The position numbers and the translations under genes are program-made. A DNA stretch of 64,000 nucleotides from Neostapfia colusana (lineage: Eukaryota > Streptophyta > Magnoliopsida > Poales > Poaceae): NCBI GenBank assembly GCA_030760725.1, contig JASWHV010000009.1, positions 88,524,780 through 88,588,779 of the forward strand, written 5' to 3'. Positions 54,680 to 64,000 of the stretch are shown one piece after another. The notes beneath the pieces were generated by a model, which was not told where the DNA came from, did no database searches, and was given only the letters and a program-made list of their open reading frames with translations. Numbering within the stretch: the stretch's first letter is position 1; every line of letters begins with the position of its first letter.

Positions 54680-57600
54680 TGACAGGGCCTCACGGCCTCG
54701 TTGAGCCAGGATCACGCTGAGGGATGCTGCGTTGCACAGCACCGGATAACACACATGAAAGGTGCAAAGCGGAAGAAAAGTTTTATTACATAAAAGAGTT
54801 TATGGACATGTTTAGAACAAAATATATTCAGTCCACACTCACGGGCGTAGACTACGCACAGAGTTCACGTTCAGCCTGTGAACGTGTCCCCTCTAGCACA
54901 CACACGCACTAACATGTCGGCGTGCACGACTCCCACATGACGGGGTTTCCCTCTTGGGGGTACGTCTCCTCCTCAGGAGTCTCCTCCTCATAACACCCTA
55001 CAAAAGCTTCAAACACAAGCAGTGAGCACGATGGCTCAGCATGTCTGAGCCGTCTTTCCTATACATGAAACTTCTACATGCTGGATTACAGTGTAAATGG
55101 GAAAGTAAGTTGCAAAGGACTCGACTAAGTAGTTGAACCTTACTTTCAAGTTTTAGAAGCAAGTTTTGGAGAACCTCACGCTAAGGAACATAAGAGAGCC
55201 GCAATCAAACAAGAAACATATTTCTCTCATGTGCTTTGTCCAAGGTTGAAAAAGAATTTTAATTAGCTCTAAACTATAGCACTTCATTAGCAATCAAGGT
55301 CCATCCTTCAAACCAGCAAACTTTTAACAAGTATCTAACCTGTTCTTTCTACATCACGGTACAGTGAACAAGTGGTACTCACTGACCGCGAGGGACAGCG
55401 ATTATAACCGATTTACACCTGCAGGGTTAACCGAATAACCCGTCACATACGCCCGTACTCGATGTTGCCTACAGCATCCATCACAGACGTCGTATGCAAC
55501 CACCTTTCACCCATCAGCCAAATGTTGAACCGGTCCTGTCGTCCTGCGCAAGAGGTCTCTTTTTTATTGCCATGTGTTCCATTTGCTATCTTTACCCGAG
55601 TAGTGTGCCTCTAGCCTATTCTTGCGAGCAGTTCCAACTACTCGACTTGTACTAAATCCTACACTAACTTAGCATTGCAGTGGCTAATCGAGGTGTACAA
55701 ATCTAAGCCCAAACCAGGGTTTTCTTGGCTATGCATTTGGGTTTTCAAACAAGACTCTAATGCATAATTTAAGTGAGTGCTCAAAGTAAGTTCTCAAAAC
55801 AGTAAAATTTAAAAAAGGCTAATGCAAACCGGAGCTTGCCTTGCTGCTGTTGGTTGTAGCCTAGCTGTTCCTCCAGAGTGATGAAGTCTAATACTTCGGG
55901 CTCCTCCTCAACCTTAGCGACTACATGAGATAAATACATGTACGTATCAATTGGAATGCATTTGAATTTGAAGTTGAATTTGTTAAGACTAAAAGTATTG
56001 CTAGACAGGCCCAATGACTCTGACATTTTTACTGTGGTTTGGATACAACCAAAACAGATACTTGGCCAAGTTTCATTTGCAGCAAAGCTCATTTGAGCCC
56101 TCCACAAATAATTGTGTATTTGGACTTAATTAGAGCTCTTAGGGTGTTCTAGGGATTTTCATGGAGCAAGCCATGACTTTCTGAAAACTAGATTTTCAGA
56201 TGGTTCTAATGGAGTTGGTTTCACTTAATTTGAAGATTCGTAGCCAAAGATATGATCTAAACAATTTCAGAGAAAATCTGAAAATGTTTCTGGACATTTT
56301 CCATTTTCTCTGGAACAGTTTATTAATCACACCATTAGGTGGATCAAATGAGCTCAAATGGATCTGAAATTTATATGGTAGCTCAGGGATATTATGGTGA
56401 ACATCATAGCCAAATTTCAGAATTTTTTACTAAAGGGTTCTCCAGCTAAAATTCTAAACATTTTAAAATTTGAAGAATTAATTCTGGGGAAATAAATATT
56501 TTCATAAAGTGAAACTTGATTTGTTGGAAAGTACTCAGAGAGCTGAATACAACAAAATTTTGTTCACTCGATTTGGAGTTTACTAGCCAAAGTTATGTGG
56601 GTTTGAAGTTGACTAAATCTGAAAATCAGGGAAATGTTTAAAACACTGCACGTGGGTCCCATGCACAGTGCCTTCTTCAAGCTCCCGCCAGCGCCCGAGC
56701 GCGCGACGAACAGAGGCCGTGGCTCGATCTGTTCTCCGTCTACGATGGACCATTTCCCATTTCCGTTGAACTTTCCGCTACACGCTCCTCAGCCCAAGCC
56801 CTAGTGGTCGGACAAGGTTGTGCAGCATGCCATCGACGTAAAACCGGTCGGCATCGACGGCGGCGATCGGTGGTGCGGTGCCGACGATGATCAACGCGTC
56901 CTATGCCTATCTCGACGCCCAAAGCAGCCATAAAGCACCACTGGAGCTCGAGGAAGCTGTTGGTGCACTCAAACCGCGAGGAAAACGATCGGAGCTATGA
57001 GCTCAACAGTGACCCAAGCCATTTCGGCCAGAGGCGGCGAGTTTGCGTTGCTCAGCCCGTTGGATGGATGTCTCCTCGTGGTTTTTGGTCAGGGTGGTCG
57101 TGAGGGACCCTAGTTGCTCTAGCTCGACCAGCTTTGGGCATGATCAACCATGCGAGATGAATTTTTAGTTCTTGTGGGCTTCGGTTATATCCGGCTATCC
57201 TCGGAAAACCTAAAATTCCGGCTAGCCGACGCTAAGAGAGAGCTAGGGAGTGCAGGGGAAGCTACTAGACCTCGATGCTAACCTCAGAGACCAGTTGTCT
57301 GCGCCTGAGAAGCTTGGAGCTGCCCGGGCGACGGTGTCATGTCGGAGGCGCTTCGGGGTGAACAGGGCAGTGAAAGATCGGCTCAGAAAAGCTCGAGGGG
57401 ATCTGATCACGAGCAGCTGAGGGCTGGAGCACGTCGAGTGAAGTTTGGTGGTTCTGTTTATGGCCTCATCTCGAGGTGGAAGGTACGGGTTTCGCAGGTC
57501 GACGGTGAGGTGGTGGCGGCTCTCTTCGGGTTTTCAGCGTGAGGAGGCGTCGGGACAGAGGCGAGAAGACTTTGTGGCGCCCAGGACCGGATAGTAACGA

Positions 57601-58354
57601 GCTGGGGACATTGGTTGACGGCTGTACTCACCGATCAGGAGGTGGCAATGGCGAGCAGCACCGTGGTGTCCGCGTGAGTGTGCGCAAGACCCGAGCCCGA
57701 GTGTTTCAGTCGGTTTGCTCACTTGTGGGGCTGACACGGGGGGCCCACCCCTAGTTTTAACCTCTGAAATTTGATTTTCCTACTGCTCTAAACAGTAATG
57801 CCCCTAATACCCTTTCCAATTTGAATTATCCACCAAATGCCCATTTTAAATTGGTAGAATTAAAGTTGTGAAGTGTTTGACTATATTCACAGCACATATA
57901 CAGTTTGAAATTCAAATTGGATTTGAATTTGCTTAAATTGGCTCATGTAAAGATCAACTCCAAATGGAGTGAAAATTGGTGTGTGAGCTCACAAAAATGT
58001 GCTGAGTGTGAATATGAATCCTACTTTTGAATTCATGGGATGAAAGGAGTTTGAATTTGAATATAAGTTCAAACTAGCCTCTTTCTAACTATACCTAAAA
58101 ATACTTCCAAAAAGGTTTGGATTTGGGTGAAATTTGGCATGAGCATCCTTAGCAATGTGTAGGAGTTCTTCATATGCTGAGCCACTATATGATGCATGTG
58201 GGAAATACCACTTTTGCATATTGTGAGTTTATCCTCTAATGACCATGTTGATGGTGTTTGCTTGCTCTTCCAATGTGTTCATAAGTTTTCCTCAAATGAG
58301 GTGGGTGTGGTGTGATGAACACTTTGATTGTGTGCAAAAACATAGTCCCTTACA
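54680..58354 (-). mobile_element. RLG-C: solo Ty3 LTR, inverted relative to RLG-B
   Basis: 3675 bp from TGACAGGGCC to CCCTTACA on the plus strand, with a perfect TSD and no internal region, so it is a solo LTR. On the minus strand it runs in the same direction as RLG-A's LTRs. It matches RLG-F (1-1637) most closely and RLG-B's LTR less so. The GC-rich block at about 56640-57760 is LTR U3 sequence; its short ORFs have no recognisable domains. Confidence 0.93.
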
Positions 58355-58359
58355 AGCAA
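58355..58359. repeat. Right TSD of RLG-C (AGCAA)
   Basis: Identical to 54675-54679. Confidence 0.93.
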
Positions 58360-59812
58360 CACCCATCCCTCGCATGCTATGGGCAAGTTTGGGAGACCCC
58401 ATCATGTGGTTAGTAACGTGAACATGTAGCTCAAGGCGTGTTTGGCTTGAGAACACCCGTGTGAGTGATGACGGACGGGTGTATGAAACTTTATTGGGAC
58501 CGGGTTCAGTGTGCAGCCAGACCTGATTACTGTGTGTAACTTATGCAGGTACTAACCACGAAACCGTAGTCCAAGTAGAACACGTTTGCGAGTGATCGTC
58601 TTAGTGCCACCGTTGGATACGTATATGCCAGTGTAAGCCGGTTAGGATTTTCTATTTTGTGAGGAGCGTAGTACTGACATGTAATTATCATGATTGCATT
58701 AAAAACAATGTTGAAAAGGGAATTAAGATAACCAAGTGTTAATCTTTAGGACTCTGGGTTTGTAGAAGAATTAAAAAGTTGATTAGTTCAGCTCAAAAGA
58801 CTTGAAAAACATAGTGCTCTGTTTTCGGCAGCAAGTTTGCTGAACTTTAACAGAGCATAACTCACAGGTTACTTAGCCAATGGAGGTGCGCGATATAGTT
58901 CTGGAAAGAGGTTCAAGTGAGCTACAACTTTGTTGTAGACTTCCATAACAGAATCACATATCAAACTGGTTGAAAGTCCAGATGATTGTAAACTGTCCAG
59001 AAACAGGACAGAGTTAAAACAGTCTCTGGACTGTGCTGTTTTTCAAGCATAACTTCTTGAAGAAAAATATAAAAATATCATATGATATATTTTTGGAAAT
59101 TTTAGGAGATGTGTTACATCTTTGTAATTCAAAGTTTTTGCAGTTGCCGCAAGGAATTCAGTGGAATTTAGAGTTAAAAACAGCAACTTCCAATGGAGGT
59201 GCTGTTGAAATTCTTCAAGAAATTCTGTTGACTTTGAATTACCATAACCTTTTAAAAAGAGCTGATCTGATGGCAAATAAATACTCGTTGGAAAGATACT
59301 GAAGTTAACTTTAACTTTGGTATTCAACTTGAGCTATAAAAATGCCGGTACAAGGTCAAAATCTGGGATATGTACAAACTGGTCATTCTGGGCAGAGGGA
59401 TGGACAGTTGAACTCATTTGAGAGATTGTTGTACCTTGGGGGTTTTGATTACTTCCAATGGGGTAGAACATACTCATGAGTGGTTATCTTAAACTAACGA
59501 AAGATTTGAGTATACTACCTACTTTCTTTTGCAAGAGACCATGTTTGTGTCGTATTGAAGATAAAGGTGATGACAAAGCGATATTAACGTCTCGTAGTGA
59601 CCAACTAGTTGAGATGAACTTCCAAAGAGGAAGTCCGTCAATTCGGAGTTAACTAATTGTATTTGGTCTGGTAATGGTGTAGCCTGTGCAAAGTTATTAA
59701 ATTATCCATGTACGAGATGTATCGCATGTTTACTGTTATTAGGTTTTACTCCTATTTTATTGGACTGCATGGAGTATTCTGTGGGACTGATTTTATTATC
59801 GTATGGTTGCAG
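58360..59812 (+). other. RLG-B leader, second part, with acceptor-like end
   Basis: About 1.45 kb of leader, homologous to the RLG-A leader (31526-32860, reversed) and, at 59338-59812, to RLG-D. There is no coding content. It ends GGTTGCAG at 59812 directly before the gag ATG, after a T-rich stretch and a CTGAT branch-like motif, which is acceptor-like. Confidence 0.75.
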
Positions 59813-61044
59813 ATGGTTCATACTCGGGCCACGCATGAGGTCGGGGGCTCTACTCAGCAAGGGGGTGATAACTCCCAGACACCTGCCTACGACAATACCC
59901 AGCAGCTACAACCACCACCGCCACCTCCGCTTACACTAGCGGATGTGATATCGGCGCTGCTGAGCTCTTGTAAGGAGCAGACTAACCTGCTCCACATGAT
60001 CATGCAGAATACGTCCCAGGCAGGGGGGCGTCCACAGAATGCGCCTCGTGAGCCCCACATCACGATGTACTCGGATTTCATAAGTACGCATCCTCCGGTG
60101 TTCATCGAAGCGGCGGAACAACTGGAGGCCGATAACTGGCTGCGGACGATCGAGTCCAACACAAGAAGTACCGATCCAAGCTTTAAGAACTCAAATTTCG
60201 GGCTGCTCCAATGCATGGAGAGGCAGAAGACTCTCTTCGCGGCGCAACAGCTTCACGGTGCCGCCGGTGCGTGGTGGGCGAACTATGTCGCATCACTACC
60301 TGCTGGCCACGCTGTCGAATGCCAGGAGTTCCGGGAGGCGTTCCGTGCCTATCACATACCTTACGGGATGATGAAGAGGAAGTTCCAAGAGTTCTTGGAA
60401 CTCAAGCAAGGCGGGAGGAGTGCCCATGATTACTCCCGTGCGTTCAACCATCTTGCACAGTATGCATCGGATTACATCTCCGCCGAGGAGAAGAAGTCCG
60501 AGCAGTTCTATCGGGGTTTAAATCCCGAGATGAAGACTCACCTCGTGCAATGCAATAGCGGCACCTTTAACGACCTCGTCAATGCCGCGATTATGCAAGA
60601 GGATTCTCAGCGGGAATTGGCGGCTGAGCATCGGAAGCAAAGCGTTCCACCGAGCAGCGGGGGTGGAGCTCCTCAAAAATACCGCATGGTGTATCGGACG
60701 GTCAGCAGTGGCATCCACCGGCGCGACCTCAGCAGTTTGGGGATCGTCCTTATCAGCCACCCCCATTCCGACCGCCTATGGCACCACCACGACCGCAACA
60801 GCAGTAGCAGCAGCAGCAGCAGATGGTACCCATGGCGTTTCTACCGCCACAACATGCCCCAGGATTCTATCCGCCGGTCAGCGGAGGACCGCCTCACTAC
60901 ACATGCTATACGTGTGGCAAGGCGGTTCATTTCTCGAAGGACTGTCCACAGGGGCATCAAAGCAGCGGGCAAGCCCAATATCAGGGCGGTGCTCGAGGCC
61001 GACCACCAGTCAAGAAGGGAGGTCAGCAAACCGGGGGCATTTGA
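59813..61044 (+). pseudogene. RLG-B gag
   Basis: ATG at 59813 (MVHTRATHEVGG). A Gln/Pro-rich N-terminus precedes the capsid (DFISTHPPVFIEAAEQLEADNW, LHGAAGAWWANYV, FREAFRAYHIPYGMMKRKF, LKQGGRSAHDYSRAFNHL, EQFYRGLNPEMKTHL). Inside it a 36-nt in-frame insertion (about 60160-60195) adds 12 residues that neither RLG-D nor RLG-A has. A frameshift near 60690 moves the Pro/Gln-rich linker to another frame, which carries the zinc knuckle CYTCGKAVHFSKDC near 60900 with all four ligands. A TGA at 61042 ends it. Confidence 0.88.
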
Positions 61045-61500
61045 TACATCGACAATGAGGATGCCCTGGAAGGAGAGAACGTGCTGGCGGGTACGTTCAC
61101 TCTCAACGACCGTGCAATCATCATCTTATTTTATTCGGGTGCAACCCACAGTTTCATAAGTGCATCATATGTGGCTAAGCATCAACTGCAAGTCTTCCCA
61201 ACCGATTATTCATATATGATTTGCTCACTGGGAGTGAAGATTTCAGCAAATATGATGATTCCAAAAGAACCACTATGCTTAGGTGGGAAGATATATCCCA
61301 CTACGTTGATTATTCTTACGGGACAAAAGATTGATGCAATCTTAGGGATGTCATGGTTACGCTACCATGGCGCAGTCCTGGAAACTCTATCACGAACGGT
61401 TCATCTGAATTCTCCATTCCACCGTCCGCATTCAATTGTATTAGACAATCCTGTCCCGAATGTTTCAGCAGCCTATAACACTGAAGCTCCCAAGTTAGAG
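61045..61500 (+). pseudogene. RLG-B protease
   Basis: Same frame as the gag knuckle, after the TGA. The active-site motif reads ILFYSGATHSFI at about 61126-61160: the catalytic Asp position is Tyr, so this protease is dead. The rest of the fold is recognisable, up to ILGMSWLRYHGAVL near 61340. The frame continues toward RT. Confidence 0.87.
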
Positions 61501-62230
61501 GACATCCCCGTAGTCCGAGAGTACCCTGACGTGTTCACGTATGATCTTCTGGGCATGCCACCTGAACGGGATGTGGAGTTCAAGATTGAACTTGCACCCA
61601 GGACTACACAAATATCACGGAGACCGTACAAGATGGCTCCGAATGAGCTGTCTGAATTGAAAGAACAACTCAATGACTTGTTGAGCAAGGGTTTCATTCG
61701 ATCGAGTTCTTCGCCTTGGGGATGCCGGCGCTGTTTGTCAAGAAGAAGGATGAAACCTTGAGGCTGTGTGTGGATTACCGGCCGCTCAACGCCATAACCA
61801 TCAAGAACAAATATCCATTGCCCCGCATTGACATCCTATTTGATCAACTTGTGGGTGCAAGTGTGTTTTCAACGATGGACCTTCGCTCCGGGTATCATCA
61901 AATAAAGATCCGGGTGGAGGATATCCCGAAGACGGCCTTCATGACAAGATATGGACTATATGAATATCTCGTCATGTCTTTTGGTCTCACCAACGCTCCG
62001 GCACATTTCATGTACCTCATGAACTTGGTGTTCATCCAGAGCTGGACAAGTTCGTGGTGGTGTTCATGGATGATATCTTCTTTTACTCCAAGTCAGAAGC
62101 AGAACACGTCGAATACTTGCGAATCGTCCTTCAACAATTGTGGGGCCATAAACTCTATGCCAAGTTCAGCAAATGTGGGTTTTGGATCAACCAAGTGCCA
62201 TTTTTGGAACATATCATCTCAGAGGAAGGC
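61501..62230 (+). pseudogene. RLG-B reverse transcriptase, truncated
   Basis: N-terminal RT (VVREYPDVF, RRPYKMAPNEL, GFIRSSSSPWG), a single-base loss near 61720, then RLCVDYRPLN, TMDLRSGYHQIKI, MSFGLTNAPAHFMYL in the next frame. A second shift at about 62040 comes before the catalytic FMDDIFF segment, which is readable in the third frame, followed by LYAKFSKCGFW. It ends at 62230 inside the HIISEEG block, where LTR RLG-E starts. RNase H and integrase are not in the window. Confidence 0.88.
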
Positions 62231-64000
62231 TGACAGGGGCCACGCCGCCTGTTCAATCACGGGGCCGTGCCACTCGCCCGGGAATCACATTAGTTGGTGC
62301 CATGTTGTGCGGCACCCAACAGCGCACATATAAGGAACAATGTATTACATAAAATAGTAGCGGAAGCTTACAAGTTTTTCTTTGCAAATAGTTTATATGA
62401 AGTATCTACAGCGGAAGTTTATAAACTGCTCACGTCGAATAACTAAAGAGAACTCGAGAAGAGGTCAAGCACGCGGACTCCTCTCGCTAGCAACACGAAG
62501 ACAACAGCAGCGGCTGGGTTCTCCCTGTGTTAAACGACTCGGAAGTCTCCAAGTCTCACCGGACAACCTTCTTTTTAGCATCGACGTTAACCTGCAAAAC
62601 CACTCATATAGCAAGCGTGAGCACATAGGCTCAGCAAGACTGATCCGACTCTCCTAAATAAGAAGCTCTACATGTACGACGGGTTACAATTAGGATAGCA
62701 AGATTTGCATAAAGGACTCGCCTAATGTAGATTCCTAACTTCCAGATTTTAAGCCTCATTGTACAGACCTTGATCCGAACAGCATCGCAACTCCACAATC
62801 AAACAAGAAATGCTTTGTTGCGATGCTCCTTGCACAAAGTGAAAGTAAAGTTTAATGAGCCTATCTCTAATTCAATCATGGTTACAATACAAGTTACATC
62901 ACAGCCTTATCAAGTTCAAAATAAACCGTTCAGTTGTTACTACGTCAAGACGTAGTGGGCAAGTATGCTCATATGACCGAGCGACGGCGATTCAAATCAG
63001 TACATGCTGCGACTACATGACACGTACACCCGTACTCCGAGTTGCCAGCAGCAACCTCAACTAACGTTGTACGCAGCCACCTTTCCCAAGATCCTCCACA
63101 CAGGACGCGGTCTAACTGCCCCGAGTCCGCAAGCTCCCTCAAGGTACATACCCACAGTGGTATGTTCTTGAGCGAGTTACCTCCTGCTACCCTGACGCCG
63201 AAAGGCTAAGACAATTAGAAAAGTTCCAATGTGTATCTCCCGAGGTACATCGGTTTCCTGGGTCCCATATAGCCAGTATGCGCCCGGTACACAACTCAAA
63301 CTTGTCCAACAGGGCCAAGCATGGACGGGCTATAACCGACACAGGCAGGGCTATGCACGCACGGTCGGCAGCCTGCTGCATATAAACCTCCCTGCCCGGT
63401 CTCCATTTCTTATGTTTGAACTTTCCTCATGTTTCTATTCTTGACCCGCTCCGAATAAACCAAGCTCCAAACCCGCGAGTAGATTCCAACTACTCGACTT
63501 CTACCGGACCTTTCCTACTAACATTTAGCGTAGCCAATCCACTCGAGGAGGTGCTATTCTACCTTTTCTCTCTTAGGACATTTCTGGTCATGCAGTTTGG
63601 TTTTCATTATCAACTAGACTTAATGCAATCAAATGATCAAGCTATGATCTCTAGAAATGGAAATACTTTATGAAACTGTTCAAATGAACCGGGGCTTGCC
63701 TATTTTGCAGGTGACTAAGATTACAATCAGTTAGTGAAGATCACTTTGGGCTTGATCACTCACTTTCCTCCCTCCTTGATCTTCACTTCAATCCCTTCAC
63801 ACGTTCTCATGTAGATGCTAAACGATATGAATATGCATATGTATTTAATTGTAAAGCTTTTGCTAATAAGCTCTAATGACAAGTTTAAAAACCGGAACTC
63901 TGTTTAAGAATTTAAAATGACACTGGTGCTAGTGGTTTGGGTTTGGTTTAAGCACTATGATCAAGTGTTGAGTGCTTTTCATCACTTGTGTGTTGATAAC
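62231..64000 (-). mobile_element. RLG-E: Ty3 LTR inserted in RLG-B pol, cut by the window end
   Basis: Starts TGACAGGGGCC at 62231, like RLG-C, and resembles the RLG-A LTR at about 33000-34400 (AGCGGAA motif, CCGGGGCTTGCCT near 63690 matching 34357). On the minus strand this is the 3' end of an LTR. No PBS lies to its left, so it is a solo LTR or the 3' LTR of an element beyond the window. Left flank is AAGGC (62226-62230). Confidence 0.85.

Larger units (their letters stand above)
50683..64000 (+). mobile_element. RLG-B: Ty3 element, 5' LTR to RT, continuing past the window
   Basis: 5' LTR 50683-54362, PBS 54368, leader, gag 59813-61044, protease and RT to 62230, where LTR RLG-E interrupts it. 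The rest of pol and the 3' LTR should lie to the right of the window, with a predicted TCCGG TSD (50678-50682). The solo LTR RLG-C lies in its leader. It is the same broad family as RLG-A, C, D, E and F. Confidence 0.88.

Noticed and set aside
55781..57754. Several ORFs of 60-110 codons in RLG-C
   Set aside because: They are inside a solo LTR, have no domains, and are not preserved in RLG-B or RLG-F.
1..64000. Host protein-coding genes, tRNA or rRNA genes
   Set aside because: Every long frame maps to an element domain or to an LTR. The only tRNA-like matches are the short primer-binding sites.

Overview
This window is a grass-type (most likely Poaceae) intergenic or pericentromeric stretch made almost entirely of nested LTR retrotransposons. 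I see no host gene, tRNA, rRNA or bacterial feature. The evidence is a set of Ty3 (gypsy) chromovirus-like and Ty1 (copia) polyprotein remnants, LTRs of 1.4-3.7 kb, primer-binding sites matching initiator tRNA-Met, polypurine tracts and several perfect 5-bp target-site duplications (TSDs). The lineage calls (Tekay-like chromovirus, SIRE/Maximus-like copia) rest on recognised protein motifs, not on a search. All element names used here (RLG-A to F, RLG-T, RLC-1, RLC-2, RLC-S) are local labels.

Layout, oldest to youngest. RLG-D (remnant 49703-50682, plus strand) was split by RLG-A on its left and RLG-B on its right. RLG-A (minus strand) runs from its 3' LTR (1638-3366) through pol (3429-7432) and gag (30758-31525) to a 5' LTR (about 32941-36842 plus 49513-49702). 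RLG-A was itself hit by LTR RLG-F (1-1637), the solo copia LTR RLC-1 (4788-6298, TSD ATTTT), the copia element RLC-2 (7433-30725) and the large copia element RLC-S (36843-49507, TSD GCACA). The left LTR of RLC-2 was then split by the youngest element, chromovirus RLG-T (7571-20226, TSD GTGTT). RLG-B (plus strand) has a 5' LTR (50683-54362), PBS, leader, gag and pol. It carries the solo LTR RLG-C in its leader (54680-58354, TSD AGCAA) and LTR RLG-E in its pol (62231 to the window edge). Nesting is four levels deep (RLG-D > RLG-A > RLC-2 > RLG-T).

All coding regions are decayed. RLG-T is the best preserved: 3.42-kb LTRs that differ by roughly 1-2 % by eye, and a gag-pol with only a handful of breaks. 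It carries an extra sense-strand ORF before gag (11206-11985). The first 22 residues of that ORF align without gaps to the histone H3 tail, 12 of 22 identical, including the complete TARKSTG block around H3K9, and the same element encodes a chromodomain at the end of pol. This is the most interesting signal in the window. Other notable features are 3' splice-site-like sequences directly before the start codons of ORF0 and of several gag genes, a 12-copy 56/57-bp G-box minisatellite and an extra ORF in the env position of RLC-S, a repeated GGACTAGTCCG palindrome in its LTRs, a 1107-bp tandem duplication in RLC-2, and RLC-2 ends whose flanks do not match, which suggests recombination between two insertions.
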